Below, piece by piece: positions 27,508 to 35,918 of a stretch of DNA of 64,000 bases. A program made the position numbers and the translations under genes. The stretch covers positions 248,001 to 312,000 of the forward strand of contig NZ_PEBD01000008.1 in NCBI RefSeq assembly GCF_002735905.1. Reading direction: 5' to 3'. This stretch comes from Williamsia muralis (GTDB lineage: Bacteria; Actinomycetota; Actinomycetes; Mycobacteriales; Mycobacteriaceae). Every line of letters starts with the position of its first letter. Position 1 is the first letter of the stretch. The notes beneath the pieces are model-generated. The model saw nothing but the letters and a program-made list of their open reading frames with translations. It was not told where the DNA came from and did not search any database.

Positions 27508-28125
27508 TCACCGAACGCGCAGCCCATCCATGAGCAGTCCGACCATGCGTCTTGCATCGTAGGTCGAGGTGTCACCCGATCCGATGCACAAGTTGCCGAC
27601 GCCCCTCATCAACTCCAATGCGGCTACGTCTGAACGGGTTTCGCCGGCTGCCGCGCCGGCTTCGAGCAAAGATGCACATACGGGCACGAGCCGATCGAGG
27701 AAATAGCCGTGCAAGGTCTGGAACCTGACGTCGTCCGACTGCAGGGCCTCGGCCAAACCGTGCTTTGTCACCAGGAAATCGACAAACAAATTGATCCACT
27801 GGGTCAGCGCGGCGTGCGGGGACGTCACGGACGTCAGGAGCGCCGGCCCGGCCTGCGCGCACTCCTCGACCTGATGCCGGTAGACGGCAACGATGAGGTC
27901 CGCTCGCGTGGGAAAGTGACGATAGATCGTGCCGACGCCGACCCCCGCCATCGCGGCTATGGCGCGCACGGGCACCTCGACTCCAGAAGTGACGAACGCG
28001 GCAGCCGCTGCATCGAGCAACGTCTTCTCGTTCCGTCGTGCATCTGACCGCTTCCGAGGTGGCGAGCCCTCGCTCTTCGTTCCACCCTGACCGTCCTGTG
28101 CCGCAGACGTCTGCTTCTTCACCAC
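27508..28125 (-). CDS. TetR-family repressor
   Basis: About 205 residues. The helix-turn-helix is VPVRAIAAMAGVGVGTIYRHFPTRADLIVAVY. The frame extends to 28161, but an ATG there would lie inside a palindromic operator; tandem GTG codons at 28125 and 28122 after a purine-rich stretch are more plausible starts. It is divergent from an aldo/keto reductase, and two 15-bp palindromes sit between them, so it very probably represses the reductase gene and itself. Confidence 0.85.
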   Translation of the reverse strand: MVKKQTSAAQDGQGGTKSEGSPPRKRSDARRNEKTLLDAAAAAFVTSGVEVPVRAIAAMAGVGVGTIYRHFPTRADLIVAVYRHQVEECAQAGPALLTSVTSPHAALTQWINLFVDFLVTKHGLAEALQSDDVRFQTLHGYFLDRLVPVCASLLEAGAAAGETRSDVAALELMRGVGNLCIGSGDTSTYDARRMVGLLMDGLRVR

Positions 28126-28153
28126 GGAGCTCTCGGCCCTCCCACTTGGCAAA

Positions 28154-28195
28154 CGGAACATTGTTCCGTATCGTTCTTTACGGAACGTTGTTCCG
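28154..28195. promoter_or_regulatory. Tandem palindromic TetR operators
   Basis: CGGAACATTGTTCCG (28154-28168) and CGGAACGTTGTTCCG (28181-28195) are near-perfect 15-bp palindromes, differing at one base, with centres 27 bp apart. They lie between the divergent TetR and aldo/keto reductase genes. Confidence 0.8.
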
Positions 28196-28254
28196 CTTTG
28201 TTCAGTATGTCAGAGCCGCACAAGCTCTCGCGTCACACCGTCAGAGGAGACACC

Positions 28255-29274
28255 ATGAAGTACCGCACCCTGGGTCGTACCGGCGTCCAGGTCAGCACGT
28301 TGGCGCTCGGAGCGATGAACTTCGGCGCCATCGGTCGCACCACTCAAGAGGAAGCGATCGCCATCGTCGATGCCGCTCTCGACGCTGGGATCAATGTCAT
28401 CGACACAGCCGACATGTATGGCCAGGGAGAGTCCGAAGAGATGGTCGGCCGCGCGATCTCCGGTCGCCGCGACGACCTCATCCTGGCGACGAAGGCAAAC
28501 ATGCCGATGGGCGAAGAACGGAATCATCAAGGCAGTTCGCGCCGTTGGCTCACAATGGAGCTCGACAACAGCCTTCACCGGCTCGGGGTGGACCACGTCG
28601 ATCTGTACCAGATCCACCGGTGGGACCCGACCACCAGCGACGAGGAGACGCTGTCGACCCTCACCGACCTCCAGCGGGCGGGCAAGATCCGCTATTTCGG
28701 CTCCTCGACCTTCCCCGCTTATCGCATCGTCCAGGCGCAGTGGACAGCCGGTGAACGCCACCTGAGTCGGTACGTGACCGAACAGCCGAGCTATTCGATT
28801 CTGCAGCGCGGCATCGAGGCCCACGTGTTGCCGGTCACGCAGGAGTACGGACTGGGCGTTCTGGCGTGGAGCCCACTGGCGTCGGGTTGGCTGTCTGGCG
28901 CGATCCGCGAAGGTCGTGAGATCGCAACCAGCCGTTCTGGTCTGATGCCGGCCCGGTTCGACACCACGATCCCGGTGAACCGCGCCAAGATGGAGGCAGT
29001 GGAGCAGTTGGCGGGTGTCGCCGACCAGGCGGGCCTGACGATGATCCAACTCGCGCTCGGCTTCGTCACCGCTCACCCTGGCGTGACCAGTGCCATCATC
29101 GGCCCCCGCACACTGCAACATCTGCATTCCCAGACTGCGGCCGCCGACACGGTGCTCTCGTCAGACATCCTCGACGCCATCGACGAGATCGTCTCCCCCG
29201 GGACAGATATCGCCCCGGACGAGAAAGTGGACACCCCTCCTTCCCTCCTCGACCCGTCATTGCGACGTCGCTGA
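28255..29274 (+). CDS. Aldo/keto reductase
   Basis: 339 residues from ATG 28255. The catalytic tetrad is visible: Asp and Tyr in VIDTADMYGQGESE, Lys in ILATKAN and His in LYQIHRWD. The C-terminal GPRTLQHL region fits NADPH binding of the AKR/YhdN-like group. It reduces aldehydes or ketones. Regulation by the divergent TetR protein through the paired palindromes is likely. An LLM-class oxidoreductase follows 54 bp downstream. Confidence 0.92.
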   Translation: MKYRTLGRTGVQVSTLALGAMNFGAIGRTTQEEAIAIVDAALDAGINVIDTADMYGQGESEEMVGRAISGRRDDLILATKANMPMGEERNHQGSSRRWLTMELDNSLHRLGVDHVDLYQIHRWDPTTSDEETLSTLTDLQRAGKIRYFGSSTFPAYRIVQAQWTAGERHLSRYVTEQPSYSILQRGIEAHVLPVTQEYGLGVLAWSPLASGWLSGAIREGREIATSRSGLMPARFDTTIPVNRAKMEAVEQLAGVADQAGLTMIQLALGFVTAHPGVTSAIIGPRTLQHLHSQTAAADTVLSSDILDAIDEIVSPGTDIAPDEKVDTPPSLLDPSLRRR

Positions 29275-29328
29275 CCCACCGATCGGGCCGACTTCTCAGG
29301 TCTGCCACAAGCACTCAAAGGACGATTA

Positions 29329-30204
29329 ATGCTCACATCTGCGCCCAGTTTCGGAATCCTCACCGCGCAACAACAAGTCGACTATCGCGACGTCCTACGC
29401 GTCTGGCTCGAAGCGGACGCGATCCCCGAGATCGAGCACGCCTGGCTGTTCGACCACCTCATGCCGATCGGCGGCGACCCCAACGGGCCGATCTTCGAAG
29501 GCTGGACGCTACTTTCGGCTCTCGCCGCGCAGACCGAGCGCCTACGCCTCGGCCTGTTGGTCACGAGCAACCGCTTCCGGCCACCAGCGATGCTCGCGAA
29601 GATCGCCACGACCGTCGACATCATCTCCGACGGGCGGTTGGACTTCGGAATCGGAGCGGGCTCGCGGCCGAACCCGCCGGAAGCTCGACGTGAATACCCC
29701 GCGCATGGGTTGCCGTTCCACGACGTCGCTCATGCGGTCGGGAGTCTTGCGGAAGCCTGCGTGGTGATCAAGCGACTGTGGACCGAGGACTCGCCGTTCG
29801 ACTTCGACGGCGAGAATGTGCAGCTGACAGGGGCGTTGCAGAATCCGAAACCTGTTCAGCGTCAACATCCGCCGCTGTTGATCGCCGGGCGTTCGGCCGC
29901 AGTGCTGCGCATCGTGGCCGAGCACGCAGACATCTGGAACATTCCCGGCGGCGACATCGACGACGTCATCGCGCGCAGTGCATTGCTCGACCGCTACAGC
30001 GCCGAAATCGGTCGCGATCCTGCTTCGATCACTCGGTCGATCCATGTGCCGGTCTCCTACGACGAGCCGGAGCGCACCCGGGACGCGATCGGCCAGGTGT
30101 CCGATGCCGGGTTCGGTCACATCGTGCTGGGTTTGCCCGCCCCCTACCCGGACAGAGTGGCCCGATGGGTGGCCGACGAACTCATCGGCACGTTCGCCAA
30201 CTAG
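29329..30204 (+). CDS. LLM-class F420-dependent oxidoreductase
   Basis: 291 residues. WLFDHLMPIGGDPNGPIFEGWTLLSALAAQTERLRLGLLVTSN and DFGIGAGSRPNPPEARREYPAHGLPF are typical of the luciferase-like F420 subgroup. The likely cofactor is F420. It probably shares a transcript and the TetR control with the aldo/keto reductase upstream. Substrate unknown. Confidence 0.87.
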   Translation: MLTSAPSFGILTAQQQVDYRDVLRVWLEADAIPEIEHAWLFDHLMPIGGDPNGPIFEGWTLLSALAAQTERLRLGLLVTSNRFRPPAMLAKIATTVDIISDGRLDFGIGAGSRPNPPEARREYPAHGLPFHDVAHAVGSLAEACVVIKRLWTEDSPFDFDGENVQLTGALQNPKPVQRQHPPLLIAGRSAAVLRIVAEHADIWNIPGGDIDDVIARSALLDRYSAEIGRDPASITRSIHVPVSYDEPERTRDAIGQVSDAGFGHIVLGLPAPYPDRVARWVADELIGTFAN

Positions 30205-30329
30205 ACGGTCTGAGCCTGAAGTCAGCCCACGTCCTCCGACTTGGGCCACATCCCTCGACTGCAACCGGAGGAACTCACTGTAATCGGAGGGTCTGGGTCC
30301 CCAGCCTGCTCTGTGGCAGCCTGGACCAC

Positions 30330-30626
30330 ATGGCCAAGGAAGTCGAACACACCGACGACGGTCGCTACATCGTGGTGGGCGGTCGCCGCTGGCGCGCCAC
30401 GGATCCCGCGATTCCAGAAGATCGAAGCGCCGAGCTGCGCTCGATACTGATGGCCTGGCGCCGAGAGGTGAAACGGACCGGCGGCGCACCGGAGTCACGA
30501 GCGGGTGTCCAGGCCACGAAAGTGGCTCTCGGCGAACGCGGTACACCGTGGTGGGAACAGACGGACGACGAACGACGTGCACGCTGGGAGGCCGACGTAC
30601 CTCGTCCGGGCCAGGAACTGTCGTAG
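30330..30626 (+). CDS. Conserved hypothetical small protein
   Basis: 98 residues. The pattern DGRYIVVGGRRWRATDPAIPE, then ILMAWRREVKR and KVALGERGTPWW, resembles a small soluble actinobacterial protein sometimes labelled 'biopolymer transporter Tol' without experimental basis (from memory). No membrane segment or known catalytic motif is visible. It ends 18 bp from the convergent acyl-CoA dehydrogenase. About 125 bp without other features precede it. Confidence 0.7.
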   Translation: MAKEVEHTDDGRYIVVGGRRWRATDPAIPEDRSAELRSILMAWRREVKRTGGAPESRAGVQATKVALGERGTPWWEQTDDERRARWEADVPRPGQELS

Positions 30627-30644
30627 CTGCGGTGCGTCAGCCGG

Positions 30645-31895
30645 TCAGCGCCTGTCGCGCTGCGACCACGGCTTGTCGCGGTCTTCACGCGGTTCAGGCG
30701 GAAGGCCGAGTACCCGCTCGCCGATGATGTTGCGTTGAATCTGGTCGGTGCCACCCGCCAACCGATAGCCGGGGCTGCCCAGGAGATGCTCCGTCCAGGC
30801 GAACTGATCAGGGTCCACGGCTGCAGTGATGTTGTTGCCCAGCAGGTCTGCGGCGATCTCGCCGATGCATCCGAGCACATCGGAGGCCATCAGTTTGCCC
30901 ACCGACGCAGCTGGGCCGGGCGAGCGTCCAGCCGCAGCGGCACGAGCGACGCGGTCGGCGGTCGCGGCCCGGAGTTCGGAACGGATATAGGCGTCGGCCA
31001 GGTCCTGCCTGACGAGCGGGTCATCTGCCAGGCCCAGTGAGCGTGCCAAAGTCACGAGTTCGGCGACTGAGCCGCCCTTCTTGCGGGTCACCGATCCCGA
31101 GGCCGTGCGCTCGAATGCGAGTGTGGCGCTCGCGACCTTCCAACCCTGGCCCACCTCGCCCAATCGCATACTGTCCGATACCCGCACGTTCTGGAGAAAC
31201 ACCTCGTTGAACGATGCCCCACCACTCATCTGCCGGATCGGCCGGATGTCGACGCCCTCTGCGTCGAGCGGGATCAGGAACGCGGTGATCCCCTTGTGTT
31301 TTGGTGCATCAGGGTCTGTTCTCGCCAGCAGCATGCCCAGATCGGCGAATCTGGCACCCGACGACCAAACTTTCTGGCCGTTGAAGATCCAGTCGTCGCC
31401 CTCGCGAACACCTCGACAACTCAGAGCGGCCAGATCCGAGCCCGCGCCAGGCTCACTGAACAGCTGACATGCCAGCAGGTCCGTACGCAGTAGTGGGTTC
31501 GCGTATGCAGCCCGTTGCTCGTCGGTGCCGAACATCGCGACCGCCGGTCCCACCAAACCTGTGGTGACGCTGATCAATTCAGTGGACGGTGGGACGTCGA
31601 ACTCGCGCTCGGCCTGTGCGATGGCCGATGCGAAAGAGGCAGGCAGTCCGCGGCCTCCGTGCTCGACGGCAAGTGTGACCGCACCGTAGCCGGCATCGAA
31701 ACGCTGTCGGCGATACGCTCGGACGGCATCGAGCAATTTGAGTTCGTCTTCGTCGGACAGGTTACGGAACACCGCGAGGTCGGGTTGGTCTGTCGGAGTC
31801 GGCGCCGGCCGCGGGTCCACGATGGACGCCAGCCAACGACGCACCTCCGCCTGGAAGTCAGCCAGTGGGGGCACCGCGTCGAGAGTGGTTGTCAT
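30645..31895 (-). CDS. Acyl-CoA dehydrogenase
   Basis: 416 residues. N-terminal helices, then CQLFSEPGAGSDLAAL (flavin/substrate motif), then the C-terminal domain ending in YRLAGGTDQIQRNIIGERVLGLP, the usual FAD-contact motif. It oxidises an acyl-CoA thioester to the 2,3-enoyl-CoA. It is the last gene of the six-gene leftward operon 36950-30645, 16 bp after the thiolase gene, so it belongs to the E1/E2 and thiolase pathway. Confidence 0.92.
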   Translation of the reverse strand: MTTTLDAVPPLADFQAEVRRWLASIVDPRPAPTPTDQPDLAVFRNLSDEDELKLLDAVRAYRRQRFDAGYGAVTLAVEHGGRGLPASFASAIAQAEREFDVPPSTELISVTTGLVGPAVAMFGTDEQRAAYANPLLRTDLLACQLFSEPGAGSDLAALSCRGVREGDDWIFNGQKVWSSGARFADLGMLLARTDPDAPKHKGITAFLIPLDAEGVDIRPIRQMSGGASFNEVFLQNVRVSDSMRLGEVGQGWKVASATLAFERTASGSVTRKKGGSVAELVTLARSLGLADDPLVRQDLADAYIRSELRAATADRVARAAAAGRSPGPAASVGKLMASDVLGCIGEIAADLLGNNITAAVDPDQFAWTEHLLGSPGYRLAGGTDQIQRNIIGERVLGLPPEPREDRDKPWSQRDRR

Positions 31896-31911
31896 CTTGG
31901 TCCTTTCGAAG

Positions 31912-33063
31912 TCAGACCGTCAAGACCGTGCATGCTGACAACCCCGGGGCACCGTAGACGTGGGTGAATCCGACCTCTGGTTGATTCGGCACCTGATGAC
32001 CCTCCGCTCTGCCTTGCAGCTGACGGACCACCTCGTGTACCTGACGCAGACCGGACGCACCGATGGGCTCGCCGCCGGCCAGACAGCCGCCGTCGGTGTT
32101 GATGGGCAGTTCTCCGTCATGACGGGTGGCGCCCGAGTCGAGCAGTTTGGCTTGCTCGCCGTGCTGGCACAGTCCGGTCTCGGCCATATGGATCAACTCT
32201 GAGCCACTGTCGGTGTCCTGCAACTGCGCAACGCCGACATCAGCCGAGCGCACGCCTGCGGCATCGAACGCGGCTGCGGCGGCGTCGATGCTGGGACTGT
32301 TCACCGGGTCGGTGTGCAGCCAGGGTGAGAACACCTCGAAGGACCCGAAGCGCCGGGTTCGGACCTCGACAGCCGCGAGCCGAATCGGGTTGTCGCACAG
32401 GTCATGGGCACGGTCGCCGCGGGCGAGGATCAATGCCACACCACCTTCGCCCGGCGAGCAGAACATGTACTGCGTCAGCGGATCGTTGACCGTCGCGGCG
32501 TCGAGAACCTGCTGCGCGGTGAGCGGTGTGCGACGCCACGCCATCGGATGCGCTGCGCCATTGGCGAAAGCGCGTTCGGCGACTGCCGCCAGCGCTTTCT
32601 TGTCGATGCCGTATCGATGCAGATACCGCTGAGTTTTCATCGCGAAGTATTGGGTGGTGACCATCATCCCGCTCCGGGCGTACCACTGACCGAGTCCGTA
32701 CGCGGCGGGATCCGAGCCGAACGCGCCCCGCTCGTGTTTGTCGAACCCGACGACCGCAACCACATTCGCACGTCCGGCAGTGAGCATGTCGGCCGCGGTC
32801 GACAATGCCACTCCGCCTGTTGCACAGCCGTTCTTGACGGTGGTGAACGGTATGCCGGTCAAACCGAGCCGCGACACAAGCGAATCCGGCTTGCCGGACA
32901 CATTGCTTCCACCGACGGCGGCATCGATGTCGGACCATTCGAGTCCTGCATCGACGAGAGCAGCCCGCAATGCGTGCTCACCCATGTCCATACCGGTCAC
33001 CCCGGGGTGCCGACCGAAGGCGTGCATGCCTGCACCCACGATGTAGACGTCCCTGGCGCTCAT
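31912..33063 (-). CDS. Thiolase-like protein (lipid-transfer/SCP-x type)
   Basis: 383 residues of the thiolase fold: VYIVGAGMHAFGRHPG at the N-terminus, KNGCATGGVALSTAADML with the candidate nucleophilic Cys (about 94), and a C-terminal half with INTDGGCLAGGEPIGASGLRQ (NxxGG/GxP). Its start overlaps the end of the DUF35 gene (33060-33063). In steroid side-chain degradation, thiolase-like Ltp2 with a DUF35 partner acts as a retro-aldolase rather than a thiolase, so either C-C cleavage reaction is possible here. Confidence 0.88.
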   Translation of the reverse strand: MSARDVYIVGAGMHAFGRHPGVTGMDMGEHALRAALVDAGLEWSDIDAAVGGSNVSGKPDSLVSRLGLTGIPFTTVKNGCATGGVALSTAADMLTAGRANVVAVVGFDKHERGAFGSDPAAYGLGQWYARSGMMVTTQYFAMKTQRYLHRYGIDKKALAAVAERAFANGAAHPMAWRRTPLTAQQVLDAATVNDPLTQYMFCSPGEGGVALILARGDRAHDLCDNPIRLAAVEVRTRRFGSFEVFSPWLHTDPVNSPSIDAAAAAFDAAGVRSADVGVAQLQDTDSGSELIHMAETGLCQHGEQAKLLDSGATRHDGELPINTDGGCLAGGEPIGASGLRQVHEVVRQLQGRAEGHQVPNQPEVGFTHVYGAPGLSACTVLTV

Positions 33064-33446
33064 TCGGCGACCTTCTCGAACGCAAAGGAGATGTCGCCGC
33101 CGGTCAATGGGAGAAGACGTAACTCCACCTCGTCACCGATGACCACCGGTCCGAGAATCCTCGATTCCACCAGTACCGACCCCAGATCGACGTAGCCGAC
33201 CACAAACGGCTCGAAACCCGACTCAGGTACCTCGTACGGCGGCTTCGGCGCGAACGACTGCGACGTCCAGGTCCACACCCTGCCGCGGTTCGGGAGTGAC
33301 TGTTGCTCCATCGCTGCACTCGCACACGCAGGACACCGCATCGCGGACGGGAACACCACCACACCGCACTCCGCGCAACCCGACCCGGCCAGCACCGGCG
33401 GATCGACTTGGGCGAACAAGGTGTCGTCTACAAGGGTTCCTTTCAT
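33060..33446 (-). CDS. DUF35 / OB-fold Zn-ribbon acyl-CoA-associated protein
   Basis: 128 residues. A rubredoxin-like zinc ribbon (CAECG...CPAC, about 24-41) is followed by an OB-fold (GRVWTWTSQSFAPKPPYEVPESG, FVVGYVDLGSVLVESRI). DUF35 proteins form complexes with thiolases, thiolase-like aldolases or enoyl-CoA hydratase-like proteins and bind the CoA part. The 4-bp overlap with the thiolase gene supports such a complex. Confidence 0.88.
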   Translation of the reverse strand: MKGTLVDDTLFAQVDPPVLAGSGCAECGVVVFPSAMRCPACASAAMEQQSLPNRGRVWTWTSQSFAPKPPYEVPESGFEPFVVGYVDLGSVLVESRILGPVVIGDEVELRLLPLTGGDISFAFEKVAE

Positions 33447-33458
33447 GCCTGCTCCCGA

Positions 33459-34871
33459 CTAGCGTCCGGCCAGCAACGACAGGGGCCGGCTAAGGATCGC
33501 ACTCAGCGCCTTCAGGTACTCGGCGGCCGGTGCCCCGTCGACGGCGCGGTGGTCAAAGGTCAAGCTCAACGTCAACACCTGCGTGCGGACGGGAGTCTCA
33601 CCCTCCCAACGGAAGCCGTCTTTCACTCGGCCGACACCCAGGATCGCCACGTTGCCCGGGTTGATGACGGGGGTGAAGAAATCGACACCGTACGCGCCGA
33701 GCGTGCTCACCGAGAACGTCGCGCCCTCCATGTCCGACAGACCCAGTTTGCCGGTCCGAGCCCCGGATGCAAGAGTTCGAGTGCGGTCGGCGACCTCGGC
33801 CACCGACAGACTGTCTGCATCGCGCACCACGGGCACGATCAGACCACCGTCTACCGCAACCGCCACACCGACGTTGATCTCCTCGAACAGCGTGATCTTG
33901 TCGTCGGCGATGCCCGCGTTGAGCAGCGGATGCTCACGCAGCGCGAGAGCTGCTGCCTTGACGACGAAGTCGTTGAGACTGGGCGCCTTTGAACCGGATT
34001 GTGCCGCCTCGGCCTTGAGTTGCTCGCGGACGGCCACCAATGCGGTGACGTCCACCTCGTAGCCATGGGTCAGCTGAGCCATCGTCTGCAGGCTGTCGAT
34101 CATGTTGCGCGCGATGGCGCCTCGCATGCCTGTCAGCGGGATGACCTCACCCGGTTGCGGGCCGGTTGCCGGCGATCCGCCGATGGCCGCCGGAGCCGCC
34201 ACCGTGCCCGCTGCCGCCTCGACATCCGCCTTGGTGATGCGGCCTCCGATACCCGTCCCCGCGACCTCCGCGAGATCGACGCCGAGTTCATCCGCGCGAC
34301 GACGAACGATTGGTCCAACGAATTGGCCTGCCGCGCCGGCGGTCTGAGCGACCTTGCCTGTGGCCGGAGTCGCTGCGGCCGGTTCGGGTGCCGTGGCGGG
34401 AGCTGCGGCGAGATGTTCCTCGACGTCCTCGGACACGATCCGTCCGCCGGGCCCCGTGCCACGGATGGTCGAGAGGTCCACGTTCGCAGCAACGGCGACC
34501 CGCCGCGCGTTCGGGGAGGACTTGATCCGTCCCCCGTCGTCGGGGCCACCCACGACCAGCGAGGCAGCAGCGGTATGCGTTTGAGCCACTGGTTCTTGCT
34601 TCGCGACAGTAGCCGTTCCGTCGGGCGCCGACTCGCCCTCGCCGAGCAGCCAGCCGATCACCGCCCCGACCGGGAGTACATCGCCGGCCGATGCGCCGGT
34701 GGCGAGGATGCCCTCGGCCTCGGCCTCCACGTCCACCTCGACCTTGTCGGTCTCGAGCCGCAGCAACAGGTCGCCCACCGCGATGTGCTGGCCTTCGCCG
34801 GCCAGCCACTCACCGATGACGCCCTCCTGCATCGTGAGCCCCAACTTCGGCAGCACGATCTGCTGAGCCAC
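33459..34871 (-). CDS. 2-oxoacid dehydrogenase E2 (dihydrolipoyl acyltransferase)
   Basis: 470 residues. N-terminal lipoyl domain (lipoyl Lys in ETDKVEV, about 43), an Ala/Pro-rich linker, two peripheral-subunit-binding-like segments (NARRVAVAANVDLSTIRGTGPGG and RRRADELGVDLAEVAGTG), then the acyltransferase domain with HRAVDGAPAAEYL carrying the catalytic His and Asp. It transfers an acyl group from E1 to CoA. The order E1 alpha, E1 beta, E2 resembles acetoin and branched-chain dehydrogenase operons. A second binding-domain-like segment is slightly unusual. Confidence 0.93.
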   Translation of the reverse strand: MAQQIVLPKLGLTMQEGVIGEWLAGEGQHIAVGDLLLRLETDKVEVDVEAEAEGILATGASAGDVLPVGAVIGWLLGEGESAPDGTATVAKQEPVAQTHTAAASLVVGGPDDGGRIKSSPNARRVAVAANVDLSTIRGTGPGGRIVSEDVEEHLAAAPATAPEPAAATPATGKVAQTAGAAGQFVGPIVRRRADELGVDLAEVAGTGIGGRITKADVEAAAGTVAAPAAIGGSPATGPQPGEVIPLTGMRGAIARNMIDSLQTMAQLTHGYEVDVTALVAVREQLKAEAAQSGSKAPSLNDFVVKAAALALREHPLLNAGIADDKITLFEEINVGVAVAVDGGLIVPVVRDADSLSVAEVADRTRTLASGARTGKLGLSDMEGATFSVSTLGAYGVDFFTPVINPGNVAILGVGRVKDGFRWEGETPVRTQVLTLSLTFDHRAVDGAPAAEYLKALSAILSRPLSLLAGR

Positions 34872-34873
34872 GA

Positions 34874-35899
34874 TCAGTTCCTTTCGAGCAGTCGGCGCGC
34901 TCCTGCGACGATGCGGTCCGCGTCTGGGACATAAGCCTTTTCGAGCGGGGTGCTGAACGGCACCGGCGTGAACGGTGCTCCGATCCGCAGGACCGGGGCG
35001 TCGAGGTAGTCAAATGCCTCTTCCTGGATCTGGGCGGCAACTTCCGCACCGATCCCACCGAAGGTCACTGCCTCGTGGACCACCAGGATGCGGTTGGTCT
35101 TGGATGCGGACTTCACGATGGTGGCCGTGTCGAGCGGCTGGACCGATCGGGGGTCGACCACCTCCACGGAGACGCCGGACTGCTCGAGGATGTCGGCCGC
35201 CTTGAGTGCTTCGGCGACCATTCGTCCGAATGCGACGATGGTGACGTCGTCACCTTTCCGCGGGATCGCTGCCTGACCCAGCGGGATCTCGTAGATCTGT
35301 TCGGGCACCTCGCCGCGGGCGCCGAGAAGCACCTTGTTCAGCATGAAAACCACGGGGTTGTCGTCGCGCACAGCAGACACCATGAGGCCCTTGGCGTCAT
35401 ACGCGTTGGACGGCATGACCACCTTCAAGCCCGGGGTGTGCGCCAGCCAGCTCTCCAAACTCTGCGAGTGCTGCGCGCCCGCGCTCACACCCGCGCCGTA
35501 GGCCACCGCGATCACCATGGGGACCTTGACCTCCCCGCCGTACATGAACTTCATCTTGGCCGCCTGGTTCACCACCTGGTCGAGCGCGACCGCGAGGAAG
35601 TCCATGAACATGATGTCGACGATCGGACGGAGACCCCGTGCAGCGGCGCCGACGCCCAGCCCGATGAGGCCCATCTCGGCGATGGGGGTATCGACCATCC
35701 GACGATCACCGAACTCGGCGAGCAAGCCGTCGTACATGTGGAAGACGCCGCCGTATGCCGCGACGTCCTCACCGATGACAAAGACGTCCTCGTCTTCGCG
35801 CATGATCTGCGCGATGGCCTCGTTGTAGGCCTTGACGTAGGTCGTCTGACGCGCGGCCGGGGAGGTCTCGGTTGTCGTCAATTCTGTTGCAGTAGACAT
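34874..35899 (-). CDS. 2-oxoacid/acetoin dehydrogenase E1 beta subunit
   Basis: 341 residues of the transketolase pyrimidine-binding and C-terminal domains. EDEDVFVIGEDVAAYGGVF and DTPIAEMGLIGLGVGAAARGLRPIVDIMFMDF are the typical E1 beta segments, and LVVHEAVTFGGIGAEVAAQI lies in the C-terminal domain. With E1 alpha it decarboxylates a 2-oxoacid or cleaves acetoin with thiamine diphosphate. It lies between E1 alpha (19-bp gap) and E2 (2-bp gap). Confidence 0.93.
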   Translation of the reverse strand: MSTATELTTTETSPAARQTTYVKAYNEAIAQIMREDEDVFVIGEDVAAYGGVFHMYDGLLAEFGDRRMVDTPIAEMGLIGLGVGAAARGLRPIVDIMFMDFLAVALDQVVNQAAKMKFMYGGEVKVPMVIAVAYGAGVSAGAQHSQSLESWLAHTPGLKVVMPSNAYDAKGLMVSAVRDDNPVVFMLNKVLLGARGEVPEQIYEIPLGQAAIPRKGDDVTIVAFGRMVAEALKAADILEQSGVSVEVVDPRSVQPLDTATIVKSASKTNRILVVHEAVTFGGIGAEVAAQIQEEAFDYLDAPVLRIGAPFTPVPFSTPLEKAYVPDADRIVAGARRLLERN

Positions 35900-35918
35900 G
35901 TGTTCAGCCTTCTCGGGT

